Below are positions 46,284-57,575 of a DNA stretch of 64,000 bases, piece after piece. Under the pieces are notes generated by a model. That model made no database searches and was not told where the DNA came from. It saw only the letters and a list, made by a program, of their open reading frames with translations. The translations under genes and the position numbers were made by a program. Within the stretch, counting starts at the first letter, position 1. Each line of letters opens with the position of its first letter. Origin of the DNA: Garcia nutans. Its lineage: Eukaryota; Streptophyta; Magnoliopsida; Malpighiales; Euphorbiaceae. Location: NCBI GenBank assembly GCA_947685225.1, contig CANTUV010000035.1, forward strand, positions 42,160,001 to 42,224,000, given 5' to 3'.

Positions 46284-47287
46284 AACCCAACGGATTAGCC
46301 TAGGCTTAGCATCAATTTTCGCAAATAAATACCTTAAAGCCGAATGGTCTGTATAACAATCACTTTTGACAAGATTAGATATGATCTAAACTCGTCAAAA
46401 GCAAAAACCATTGCTAGCAGCTCTTTCTCTGTAGTTGTGTAATTGGCTTGAGTTGTGTTCAAGGTCTTGCTTGCATAGTAGATAGGCTGGAAGTATTTCT
46501 CCTTGCATTGACCCAAGACTGCTCCCACTGCAAAGTTACTTGCATCGCACATTAGTTCAAACGGTAGACTCCAATTGGAAGCTACCATGATTGGAGCATG
46601 GGTCAATTTCTCCTTAAGAGTTGTGAATGCTCTCAAACATTCCTCATCAAAAACAAAATCCACATCCTTCTCAGGGAGTCTTGTCAATGGACGGGCTATT
46701 TTAGAAAAATCTCGAATGAACCTCCGATAAAAACCCACATGTCCTAGAAAATTTCTGATGGCCTTCATAGATGTGGGTGGTGGTAACTTCTCAATGGTGT
46801 CTACCTTAGCCCGATCCACCTCAATGCCCTTGCTTGAAATTTTGTGTCCCAACACAATTCCCTCTTGAACCATGAAATGACACTTTTTCCAATTAAGCAC
46901 TAAGTTGGTTTCCTCACATCTCATCAAGACTCTTTCAAGGTTTTCCAAACATCTTTCAAATGAGCTGCCATAGACTGAGAAATCATCCATAAACACCTCC
47001 ATAATATCCTCTATAAACTCATCAAAGATTGCTACCATGCACCTTTGGAAAGTCACAGGTGCATTGCACAACCCGAATGGCATTCTTCGATATGCGAATG
47101 TCCCATATGGGCAGGTGAATGCAGTTTTCTCTTGGTCTTCCGGGGCAATAGGAATTTGGAAATAGCCTGAAAGACCATCCAAAAAGTAGTAGTACTCATG
47201 GCCAGATAACCTCTCCAACATCTGATCAATGAAGGGTAAAGGAAAATGATCCTTTCTAGTTGCATCATTAAATTTTCTGTAGTCAAT
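46284..47287 (-). pseudogene. Element E reverse transcriptase and RNase H
   Basis: On the - strand: IDYRKFNDAT after a stop at 47288, then YYYFLDGLSGYFQIPIAP, TCPYGTFAYRRMPFGLCNAP, the catalytic FMDDFSVYG (about 46990) and VGFYRRFIRDFSKIARPL. RNase H has FELMCDASNFAVGAVLGQ and TTTEKELLAMVFAFDEFRSYL. A frameshift near 46350 then moves the frame to that of the integrase ORF. RT and gag-protease share one frame. Confidence 0.92.
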
Positions 47288-48400
47288 TCAAAACCTCAAA
47301 CCGGTAATTGTTCTTATTGGAATCAGCTCATCATTTTCATTAGGGACCACTGTCATCCCTCCTTTCTTTAGTACTACCTGAACTGGGCTCACCCAAGAGC
47401 TATCCGAGATCGGATAGATAATCCCTGCATCAAGTAGTTTTATCACTTCAGTCTTCACTACATCTTTCATCTTTGGGTTTAGTCTCCATTGTGGTTGCAC
47501 TACTGGTTTGAATTCATCTTCTATTAGTATCTTGTGAGTGCAATAGGATGGACTGATACCCTTGATGTCTGCTATCTTCCAAGCTATCACTTTCTTATGT
47601 TTCTGCAACAACTGGATAAGCTTCTCCTTCTGCTCAAAAGATAGGTGGGAACTCAGAATTATTGGCAGTTTCTTTTTCTCCGCTAGAAATCCATACTCAA
47701 GTTGATCTGGAAGAGGTTTTAGTTCCAAGTTGGGTGGATCAATCACCGATGGTTTTGGCTTTTCTTCCTTTGGCATCTCAAAAGTCTCACATGCCCTGCA
47801 TTTGAACGATTTGCTTGCTTCAAGAAAAGAAAGCTGCTCCATTGCTTCTTGACCCTCAACATTTTCCTGCAATAAACACAACTCAAGGGGATCCTTGGAA
47901 ACAATGTTAGTCACACAATTTACAGTCTTATGCTCAATAACATCATTGCATGATTCCGCCTCATCAAGTGAAAGTGAATGTTTCATGGCATCATGTATCC
48001 TAAAAATAACTTTCTCATCACCCACTCTCAAAGTTAATGTGCCATCATGAACATCGATAAGGGCATGGGCTGTATTTAAAAATGGCCTACCAAGAATAAG
48101 TGAAACATCCGCATCCTTATCAATATCAATGACAACAAAATCATTGGGGAAAATGAAATCCCCGACTTTTACCAACACATCTTCTATAATGCCATGAGGG
48201 TGGACTACTGAATTATCAGCAAGTTGGATGGTCATAAGTGTTGGTTTAGGTTTACCAATGCCTAACTCTTTAAACATTTTATACGGCATAACACTTATGC
48301 TAGCCCTTAAATCAGCTAATGCACTCTTAACCTCAAGGTTACCTATCAAACATGGAATGGTAAAACTACCTGGATATTTTAACTTCTTAGGTAACCTCCT
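47288..48400 (-). pseudogene. Element E aspartic protease and linker to RT
   Basis: Open 48349-47288. The active-site region reads SALADLRASISVMPYKMF where relatives have DLGAS, so the conserved Gly is Arg. The second conserved motif, ADVSLILGRPFLNTAHALIDV, is normal. The linker contains CRACETF and the start of RT, PIRTITGLRF, before the stop at 47288. The protease is probably inactive. It is in the same frame as gag; a stop at 48399-48401 separates them. Confidence 0.88.
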
Positions 48401-48401
48401 T

Positions 48402-50212
48402 TATAAAATAGCCGAACGCTTTTTAGATAAATGCACTAAAGACACTTCCTCAAGTTTCCTTATGTTTGAAAGGATATCTTTCAAAAATTTAGCATATTTA
48501 GGCATCTGTGACAAAGCTTCAGCAAATGGAATATTCATGTGCAATTGTTTAAAAAGTTCAAGAAACTTACCGAACTGAGCATCAATCTTGTCCTTGTTCA
48601 ATCTTGCTGGATAGGATACTCTAGGTCAGTATTCCTTCAGTATGGGGCTGCTTTCTTGCGGCTGCTTCTCTCTCTCACTTTCTAGTGTAGCTTTCTCTCC
48701 CAAAGTGACAGGAGGATCGTTGTCTTTTTCTTTTTCTTGTACTTCATCCCTTTTCTCTGCCACTTCTCCTCTTTTCTCATTCACATTACCCTTGATCTCT
48801 TTTCCACTCCTTAGTGTAATTGCCTTAAGATGCTCTTTAGGATTTGCCTCAGTGTTGCTAGGCAAACTTCCTTGTGGTCTCTCACTGAGCAACTTGGCAA
48901 TTTGCCCTACCTGATTCTCCAAATTATGAATAGAGGCTTGCTGATTTCTTAGGGCGGTTTCAGTTGATTGGAGCCTAGTTTCAGAAGCTGCTATAAATTT
49001 CTCCATCATATCCTCCAAAGTACTCTTTCTTGGAGGGGCAGCTTGTTGATGTTGGGGCTGCTGGAATCCAGGGGGAGGTCTTGGATTATTTTGATTACTC
49101 CATGAGAAATTTGGATGATTTCTCCACCCCTGATTGTATGTGTTGCTGTAGGGGTTATTCTGTTGTTGCCTTGGCATATTTCCTACATAATCTACTTGGT
49201 CTTGCCTAGTATACATGTTGCCACTTTGGCAATCTTGACTTTGATGTACACCCCCACACCATTCACAAGACATCACTTGCATTACTTTCCCAGAAGAAGA
49301 GGCCAGAGAATCAAATTTTTTATTCAATGCTTCCAATTGGGCTGTCAAAGCCACCACAGGATCTAATTGGTGTGAACCCATTACTTTCAGCTTTCCTTGC
49401 TCCCTTGGGGCTTGCCACTGATAATTGGTGATAGCCATGTCTTCAATTAAATCCCTTGCTTGTTCAGGTGTCTTGTTGTTTATGGTACCACCAGCTACTG
49501 CATTAATGGATTGCTTATTTACGTAATTCAACCCATTGTAAAATGTTTGAATTTGAAGCCATAGTGGAAGTCCATGATGAGGACACCTTCTCAACAAATC
49601 TTTAAATCTTTTCCAGACATCATAAAGGGTCTCACCATATTGCTGCAGAAAGTATGAGATATCATTCCTCAACTTAGCAGTTTTGGATGGTGGGAAGTAT
49701 TTTTCTAGGAATTTCTCTGCGAACTGACCCCATGTGGTGAAGGTTCCTGGAGGAAAAGATTTCAGCCACTTCTTTGGTCTATCTCTAAGGGAAAATGGGA
49801 ACAACCTCAGCCTAATTGCATCATTTGAGACATTATTTATCTTGAATGTGTCAAAAATCTCCAGAAAATTCTCTATATGTGCATTAGGATCTTCATCAAG
49901 AAACCCATCTAACTGACAAGTCTGCTGCACCATTTGAATTACATTTGCCTTTATTTTGAAGTTGTTCACATGAACTGTCAGCCTCCGGATACTAAAGTCA
50001 GCTCCATTGAAATTGGGCTTAGCAAATTCCTACATTGTTCTTGGTCCAGGTCCTTCCATCACTTAAAACTCTTCTTCTTCTTCTATTTCCAGATTTATTT
50101 TTGTTTCTGTGTCTTCCAAAACTGCCTCCCCTTCTTCCTTTCGCTTTCTCCTTAATGTTCTTTCTAGCTCTGGATCTAATTCAAACAGTAGGGATGAGAT
50201 ACCTCTAGTCAT
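48402..50212 (-). pseudogene. Element E gag
   Basis: ATG at 50212 (MTRGISSLLFELDPELERTL). Stops near 50063 and 50028, open 49969-48626, a stop at 48626, then open to 48402. Capsid domain: DGFLDEDPNAHIENFLEIFDTFK, WLKSFPPGTFTTWGQFAEKFL, TLYDVWKRFKDLLRRCPHHGL and FYNGLNYVNKQSINAVAGG. A Cys/His group CEWCGGVHQSQDC is followed by an Asn/Gln/Pro-rich stretch. The late part IDAQFGKFLELFKQLHMNIP is typical of the Athila gag-protease join. Confidence 0.92.
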
Positions 50213-50321
50213 AAATGAGAAGGAATACCTAAAATGATAATCAACAAGCAAGAACCAATGTCAAAAACAAATGAAAATAAAACTAAATCAACAGTCTTGA
50301 TTATATTACTAATATTGAAAT

Positions 50322-50344
50322 CGTTGTCCCCGATAGCGACGCCA
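50322..50344 (-). other. Element E primer binding site
   Basis: The - strand reads TTGGCGTCGCTATCGGGGAC shortly after the LTR. Athila-type elements have a TGGCGCCGTTGCCGGGGA-like site here, so this copy carries a few substitutions. Confidence 0.7.
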
Positions 50345-50350
50345 AAAACT

Positions 50351-52104
50351 TGGTGTGTGTGAGCTATGTTGTTGCAATACCACAAGTGCACGGGTCACCC
50401 ATGTAAAAGTAGTGAGTGAGTTATCGTTCCACTGAGGACAAGGTCAAGTACTAGTGCAAATCTTAACCGTTGTTTAGTAAATCAATAGTTTTGTGATGTT
50501 TTGTAATTAAAAACAACTAATTTAATAACTGAAAGTAAAGGGAAATTAAATGTTGTGCAAAAAAGGATTAATGATAATAATACTATCCAGATATTGAATC
50601 CCCCTAGCCTCAATGATATTTATGAACATCAATTCAGTTAAATCATTCAATAGAGTTGAGTTGGCATTCCTCTAAATTAAACTAAAACCTCTCTCGAGTG
50701 AATTAATCCCTAATCACTAAGTAGAGTGCCGAAATCTTTTCTCAAACACAAATAAATAGATCTTGCATTAAGAACAAGGAACTATAAACCAAAGGATCTT
50801 GTAAGTCTATCTCTAGCACTCCAATCAATCCTCAACCCTTATGAGTATTCAATTCATATCAAGCTTTCTCAAGTCAATAATATGAAAATCGCAACCAATC
50901 AATAAGCGTGCTATTATTAATCAGAAATAAATCATTAAGCATCATAAGAATAAAACAACTCCCTCAATTAAAGTTATTCAATCATACAAATAAGCTAGGG
51001 TTCATCAATATCTAGATAGAGAATGAATTAGTTCATATTCAAAACCAGAAAAACAGAACAAGAGAAATGAGTAAAAGAAACCAAACAATCCAAGGAAAAT
51101 AATTTGTATTTCTTCACTTGAATCCTTGATTCTTGGTTTAGGTCTTGTATAGGATGTATCTTCTTCTTCAAACTTAGCTCAAGACTCTCCTCTTTGCTCC
51201 AGCAGTTGGCTCCTTCTCCCTTGTTCCAGCTCTTGTTCCATGTCTCTCTCTCCTCTTCATTTTCTTCTCCTTTTAACTCCCTTCAAAGCTCACAGCCCAT
51301 ACCTTCCAGCTCACAACCCATATCTTCCAACTCACACCCCTCTCCCTTGTCTCCCACATTCTCTTTGTTTAATCTTTCTTTTCATCAATTAGGTAGGCTT
51401 TTCCTTTCTTTTATCATTCTTTTGGCAAAAGCAATTGGTTTATCTCCCACTTGTTCCTCAACCCGTGTAAAAGAATTCAACTTTTTCATAGGTCGTGTCT
51501 CTCATTTCCTCTTGGGACACGGCCAAGCCACTTGGCCGTGTCCGTCACTGCCCCTTCTTTCTTTCTTTCTTTTCTTTTGTTCTCAAGGAGTGACACGGCC
51601 AAGCTTGTGGCCGTGTCATGTGACACGGCCACTAGCTTGGCCGTGTCACTTAGGTGTGTCACCTTCTGCTTCTTCATTTTGCTCTTCACTTGTTCTTTGG
51701 CTTAGGTTGGGACACTGCCAAGCTTGTGGCCGTGTCATGTGACAGGACCACTGGCTTGGGCGTGTCACCTGCCAATGTCAGCTTCTGCCTTCATTTTCCT
51801 TTCTTTCTTTGGTTTCTTTGGTTTTACTCCTTAGGTGAGACACAGCAAGTGGCTTGGCCGTGTCTCCTGCCCGTGTCAGCTACTGTCTTGCACTTCTTTT
51901 GAGTGACACGGCCAAGCTTACTTTGGCTTGGCCATGTCTTTCTTGATTCATGCTCTTTCTTCATTGTTTTGACCATCCAAGGGAGTTTTTCCACTTTAAC
52001 CTAAAACAAACACTTAAAACAAACTTTAAATAAAAATCAAATGAAACATTAACTAAAAACACATAGAAATCATACTAAAAACAAGTATAAAAATGCTCTT
52101 ATCA
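50351..52104 (-). repeat. Element E 5' LTR
   Basis: 1754 bp, TGATAAGAGC to CACACACACCA on the - strand. U3 carries the gacacggcc/ggccgtgtc array (51495-51940). The ORFs at 51194-51742, 51451-51705 and 51654-51902 repeat those of the other LTR and are not genes. Confidence 0.93.
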
Positions 52105-52109
52105 ATGGC

Positions 52110-54066
52110 TATACATGTCTTTTCAATGATGCTATACTTAATTTCATAAGGTAGGAGCTTTCTACTCAAATAGTAAATGGCATGCTCAATCCCTGACTCA
52201 TCTGCTTGGGCTACCATGGCTCCGATTGACTCTTCTTCCACTGCTAAGTATAGTAATAGAGGTTTGCCGGGTTTAGGTGGTTTTAAAATAGGTGGATTTA
52301 GCAAATACTCTTTTATTTTCTCAAAGGCCTTTTGACACTCTTCATTCCATATGACCGGCTGATTCTTTCTAAGCAATTTGAAGATAGGCTCACAAATTGT
52401 TGTGAGTTTTGCTATGAATCTGCTAATGTATTGTAATTTACCAATGAATCCCCGAACTTCTCTCTCCGTCTTAGGGGCTGGCATATCCTTGATTGCTTTA
52501 ACTTTGTCAGGATCAATCTCAATGCCATTCGGACCAATCACATGTCCTAATAACTTGCCTGAAGTAACACCGAACACACACTTCTTCGGGTTCAGTCATA
52601 GCTTATATTTCAAAGCCCTATCGAAGAAGAACTCTAAGTTTTTTAAGTGTTGTTCTCTTGTATGTGATTTAACCATCATATCATCAACATATACTTCAAC
52701 TTCTTTGTGTATCATGTCATGAAATAGTGTGGTGGCCATCCTTTGGTAGGTCTCTCCAGCATTCTTTAAGCCGAACGGCATCGCCCTATAACAAAATATA
52801 CCCCATGTAGTAATGAAAGCAGTTTTGGTTTTATCCTCTTGGGCCATTAACACTTGGTTGTATACGAAAAATCCATCTACAAATGAGTGTAGCACACTAG
52901 AGGCTACACTATCAATGAGAACATCTATATGAGGTAAAGGGAAATCATCTTTAGGGGAAGCCTTGTTCAAATCTCTATAGTCCACACAGACCCTTATTCT
53001 CCCATCTTTCTTTGGCACGGGTACTATGTTGGCTAGCCAATCTGGATATTCTATGACTTCAAGGAACTTCACTTGTATTTGCTTAGTGACCTCTTCTTTA
53101 ACCAATTCAGCCCACTCAGGTCTTAATCGCCTAAGCTTTTGTTTGACAGGTTTCATGTGAGTGTGAGTTGGAATATGATGCTCGGCTATGTCTCGATCTA
53201 TCCCCGGCATATCTTCATAAGACCAAGCAAACACTTCTTCATATTTTTTGAATATTTTTTCAAATCTCTCTCTCTCAGCAGGAGTAAGGTCAGATGCTAT
53301 GCTAATGCTTTTAGGATTTCCAGTTGTTCCCAAATTTAATCATTGTGTGTTAACAGAATTAATATTAAAGATGCTTATGAAACTACTATTTGAATGTATA
53401 CAACCATCAGGAGAAACATCACACAAGTAAGCAAAATCAGACTTTATTGCATTCATTTTGGAAAAGAAAACATCATCATCCTCATACAAAGCAGACAAAT
53501 TAAAATCAAAATCAAAGTCATTGTTCTCAAAATCATAAGGCAGGATGTCTTCAAAATTTTCTTTGACCAGAGCAGTAATCTCTTCCGGAGTCTTCTCAGC
53601 TTTCAGGACAGCTTCATTCTTCTCTTTTGGATTGGATTCTTTGTTGGCTGACAGGGTGAGCTCTTTCTTCACTTGCTCCACTAGCTTGACAACATCTGCA
53701 AAAATTTCAAAACCTGGGATTAACTTATCCATGAACATGATTGGCTCGAGCTTTCCTTGGAGTGGTCCCATATCTGGAGCTTTGACAAAAATCTCTTCAA
53801 GTGGTGGGAAGCTTATCTTCTCACTCTTGTTTGGCTAGACATCATTGTCTTCATCATATCCCAACCCCTTCTTGGAAGTTTGAGTTCTAAAATCTGGCAA
53901 CTTTGTCAAACCGGCCTTACCCTTTCCAAGACCAGCTCCGGGAAGGTAGTTCATGTTCTTCATCATATTCAAGACTTTGGAGTCCACTACTTCATCATCA
54001 GAAATTGTAGCTACTTGAAAACCTTTGAGAGGCCTCTCAATCATTAGAGCATTAACAATCATTTGA
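52110..54066 (-). pseudogene. Tat-family pol: G-patch-like region, linker, RT and first RNase H (element B or C)
   Basis: On the - strand: NYLPGAGLGKGKAGLTKLPDF and KKGLGYDED (G-patch-like, about 53940-53860); an acidic linker (NDFDFDFNLSALYEDDD); RT with MPGIDRDIAEHHIPTHTHMKP, NIVPVPKKDGRIRVCVDYRDLN, YRAMPFGLKNAGETYQRM and YVDDMMVKS (about 52660-52691), and GKLLGHVIGPNGIEIDPDK; then RNase H (YYLSRKLLPYEIKYSIIEKTC), which stops at E and resumes at 30047. Stops at about 53834, 53339 and 52595. Nearly the same protein is in element A from 62285. The gag end and protease expected upstream are missing. Confidence 0.9.
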
Positions 54067-54414
54067 GAAAGGTTTGAATGCGAGAGCTTATTTCCTTGAT
54101 TCAATTAATTAAGTTGCTTGAGATTTAATCTTTGAAATTAAATTAGTTAAGAGGAATAACCGTTCATACATATAAGTAGCAGAGAAGTGCAAACCCTAGA
54201 CCATTCTATTAAGTGAACCAATACATCAGTCCAGTTTACTTTTATTTGTTTTAAACTTCAATCGATCTTATTCATTACTTGTTATCTAAAATCTGATAAT
54301 CAATTAGTTATTTTAACTTCCTTGTGAGACGACCTTAGGGCGATCACCTTTGCTACAGCTACCTCGTATAATTGCGAGTGATGCTTTGTGGTAGAGTTAA
54401 TTAGAGCGCAACAG
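54067..54414. other. Foreign segment joining pol to the C leader
   Basis: About 350 bp not matching either Tat copy. On + it ends ccttgtgagacgacc...gagcgcaaca, reminiscent of the 3' end of an Athila-type LTR in + orientation, but no partner is present. It sits where gag end and protease should be, so it marks a deletion or rearrangement. Confidence 0.4.
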
Positions 54415-54999
54415 GTACCTTGTTTCGAATATATCCCTCAGATGTTTCAACCAATAGTTATATTTTTAAAAATAGAAATCAATCCATTATAATTCCTATT
54501 AATTAGGTTTTAATCCATTCAACCAACTATAATAGCTTTTATGCTATATTGGATTAAAACTAAATTAAGAGGTTTATTATAGATAGATTTCTCACTTGAA
54601 AAGATAACTAATGATTCATGCCAAAAACAAGCCGTGGTTAATTTGTTCTTAGTGTAAACTAGGCCCACAATTGATTTTTGGTATTTTATAATTGACCTAA
54701 ATATTTTTACAAGCTCTTTGTAAAAAATGGTTAGGTGAAAATAGTTTTGTTTCTAAGCCCATTGTAAAAGATTTTAGAAAAATGGATTTTGGGCTTAGTA
54801 TTTGGGCCATGGGCCAAAAAAATTTTTGACTTGTTTTTAGAAAAAATCTTATGTCCAAAGACCATCTTGAAAATTTTTGAAAATATCTTTAGTCTTTTGG
54901 ATTTTAAAGAAAAATTTATTTTGAGCTTACAATATACTTAGGTCATATTAGAAAAAGAACAAACCAAATAGGCCATGATTTAGACTAAGATAAACTAAA

Positions 55000-55197
55000 C
55001 TAACCATAGTCAAACAACATGCATTTGGGGTAAAACCTAAGGAAAGTAAATAGGCCAATTACATGAGCTTTAGTCTTTGGGTTAAAAGGCTTAGGTTCCC
55101 ATAGCAAGTATATACCAAATGACACGAGGCTATGAGTGGTTATGCCATGCTCGATCTCCATACCTTGAGTGAAAGTATGGTATCCCTTACATAACAT
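55000..55197 (-). CDS. Conserved short leader ORF, copy in element C
   Basis: 65 aa, same start (MLCKGYHTFTQGM) and same end (KCMLFDYG) as the copy in A, with about seven to eight substitutions and no indel. See 17714-17911. Confidence 0.4.
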   Translation of the reverse strand: MLCKGYHTFTQGMEIEHGITTHSLVSFGIYLLWEPKPFNPKTKAHVIGLFTFLRFYPKCMLFDYG

Positions 55198-55314
55198 AAC
55201 ACGGGTAACACGGGCAATCTAAGATGATGCAATGGATAATATTATTATAAGAAAGAATAGAATAATATAAAGATCAACGGAATTAACTTCTATTATCCCT
55301 AGTGGAGTCGCCAC

Positions 55315-57575
55315 TTTGAGCGGGGATTTTCGCCCCCACTCCCGGTGGAATGGTTCTTGTGACTTCGACACTGTTTAGGCTCGAGACCTTAGAGAACATG
55401 GACCTAAGTCCGGAGAAAATGGAGTCGCCACCCGGATGGGCCGGGAAAAAGTAAGGGGTGGATGACTCGATTCCTAAGGAATCCCCAACCCCCTAATGGG
55501 TTCGGAAAGTTGGGTATGTGTGGGGAAGGTGAGAAATGGCCCAGCACCCCCACAACGCCCGGTTCATTGGAACCGGCCTCCTTTAAGGTCTTAATATTAT
55601 AAAATTCTTAAATATAATAGCATTATCCATATTACACACAATAAATGAAAGAAAGCATCATTATATTAAAATCAAAGTAACGTCCAAACAAAGCAAATAA
55701 ATGGACACCCATCCAAGGATGGAAACATGTCCTTACATCATATGCCTAGATAGGACACCCACCAAAAGGTAGAAACATGCCCTTTACATAGGTTCTCAAA
55801 TAAAAAAAGCAAATTAAATTAGATGATATTTAACTAACGAGGTACCCACCAAGTGGAAACATACCTCTTACAACATTTGTAAGTGTAAATAAATTGATAA
55901 AAGTAAATAACCATTCATAATAAATAAATCATTCATCAAAGGTATTAATCAAAATATAAAATAAACATCCATCCATGATAAATTAAATAAATCAAGTATT
56001 GAAATTAAATAAATTAAAGCATAAGAAATAAATCAAAGCATAATCAAGTATGGAATTGAATAAAGCAAATAAAAGTCCAATTATGGCTACTGTGACATTT
56101 TATGGAATTAAAATAAATTAGGATTTTATGTTTTAAAGGGTTGGTAAGACTCTTTGATTAACAAAATTAAGGTTTGAATGATGATATCATGAAACTAGGT
56201 TTTAAACACTTTAAAATACTTTAATTTGTGATTTTTGGTTATTGGGTTCCTAAGCTACTGTGAAAATTTTAGGTTTTTATGTTTTTTAATGTTTTAAAAG
56301 GATTAGGGTTCATAAAAATTAGGGTTTAAGGTTTTAAAGGAGTTAAGGTTTAATATTTTAGGTTTAGAAGTTGAATTAGGGTTTTAGTGTTTTAGAATTT
56401 GGGTCTCGGGTGATTTGTTGAATTAGGGTATAAAAAGACAATTTGATGATTTCATGAGGTTTTATGAATTTAAACAAACGGATTGAAGTTTTTACAAATA
56501 GAAAAGATGATTTTTATGGTTTTTTGGAAGAAACAATACCAAGTTTAAAATTTTAAAAGAAACAGAATTAAATTCTAGTTTTGTTGAAAAATATGTTCAA
56601 TTAGAGTTTTAAGATTTTTAAGAAGTAAAAATAACAATTTTAAGTCTTTTTGGAAAATAAAGTAACGTATTAGTGTTTTAACCTTGGAAAAACTAAATTA
56701 AAGTTCTAAGGTTTTCGATTTAGAAAACCTAAATTTCATAATTTTAGCTACTGTGTAAAAAAAACAATTGAAGAAAATCAATTAACACATACCTTCTTTT
56801 GATGATTCCTCCAAAAACAATTATTCTTGGATGAACTAGCTTCAAAGACAAGCCTTTTTTTGCTTTTGAATTGCTTAAATCGTGATGCTGTTGTTCCAGA
56901 AAAAAGTTGAATTGAATTGCTTCTTTTCCTTCCTTGATTTGGTTTTAAATTTTCCAAGCTACTGTTGGAATTTTTTTTGTCCCCCAAATTAATTGCCTTT
57001 GGTCCTTATTTATAGTGGTTTGAAGTTGTTTATTCCTAATTAGTTAAGGTAAGTAATATTAATAAAAAAAAAAGAAACCAAAACCTAATTGGATTAGGTT
57101 TCGAAAAATTTACGTCGAAAAATTTGCGCTGCCGAAAAAAATTGCCGCAGGAAAAAATGCGCTGGGAAAAAAATTCTGCCGCAGAAATCTACGGTAGCGC
57201 GCGCGGAGCGGACCCGTAAACTATTTCGTAGGCAGGAAATTTCTGCGTGGGTATTTTGCAGGCAGAAATTTCTGTGTGCAAAATAGCACAATGATTTCGC
57301 CCGCAGGAAATTCCTGCGGGCGAAATGCCCACACGCCTGTGCCCACGGGCCCATGCGACGATTTTTTTGTAGCAGATTTTTTTGAATCCAATTTTTATTT
57401 TTATTTTCATTTTTTAACTTTTATTTGTTTATTTCTATTTTTTATTACTAAAAATTATATACTAAAGCAAAAATTATTTAATAAAAATTATTTTGGACCA
57501 ATTAGACAACAAAAATCACTTTAGACTAAATAAAAACATATCGGACCGGATTGGGTCAAAAATTAAGGGTCTACA
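55315..57575 (-). repeat. Element C LTR
   Basis: 2261 bp. Starts TGTAGACCCTTAATTTTTGAC at 57575 on the - strand and ends CTCAAA (mutated from CTCACA). The PBS-like gtggcgactccac follows at 55302-55314. U3 includes a 33-bp palindrome (57294-57326). Confidence 0.9.

Larger units (their letters stand above)
30053..52104 (-). mobile_element. Element E: Athila-like Ty3/gypsy element inserted in B's RNase H
   Basis: The LTRs start TGATAAGAGC and end CA on the - strand. Flanks acggc (30048-30052) and atggc (52105-52109) are a TSD with one transition. Removing E rejoins B's RNase H reading frame exactly (EKTCIA to VVWSSKKLRHYF). E without the nested F/G is about 10.5 kb: 5' LTR, PBS, gag, protease, RT, RNase H, integrase, a long non-coding 3' part, PPT, 3' LTR. 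Confidence 0.9.
54415..57575 (-). mobile_element. Element C: Tat-family 5' LTR and leader, truncated
   Basis: A third copy of the family, in B's gag at 57575/57576. LTR 55315-57575, PBS, and leader down to 54415, where homology to the A and B leaders stops. No C gag or 3' LTR is seen. Either C lost its 3' part by deletion or the structure arose by recombination between B and C. Confidence 0.8.
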
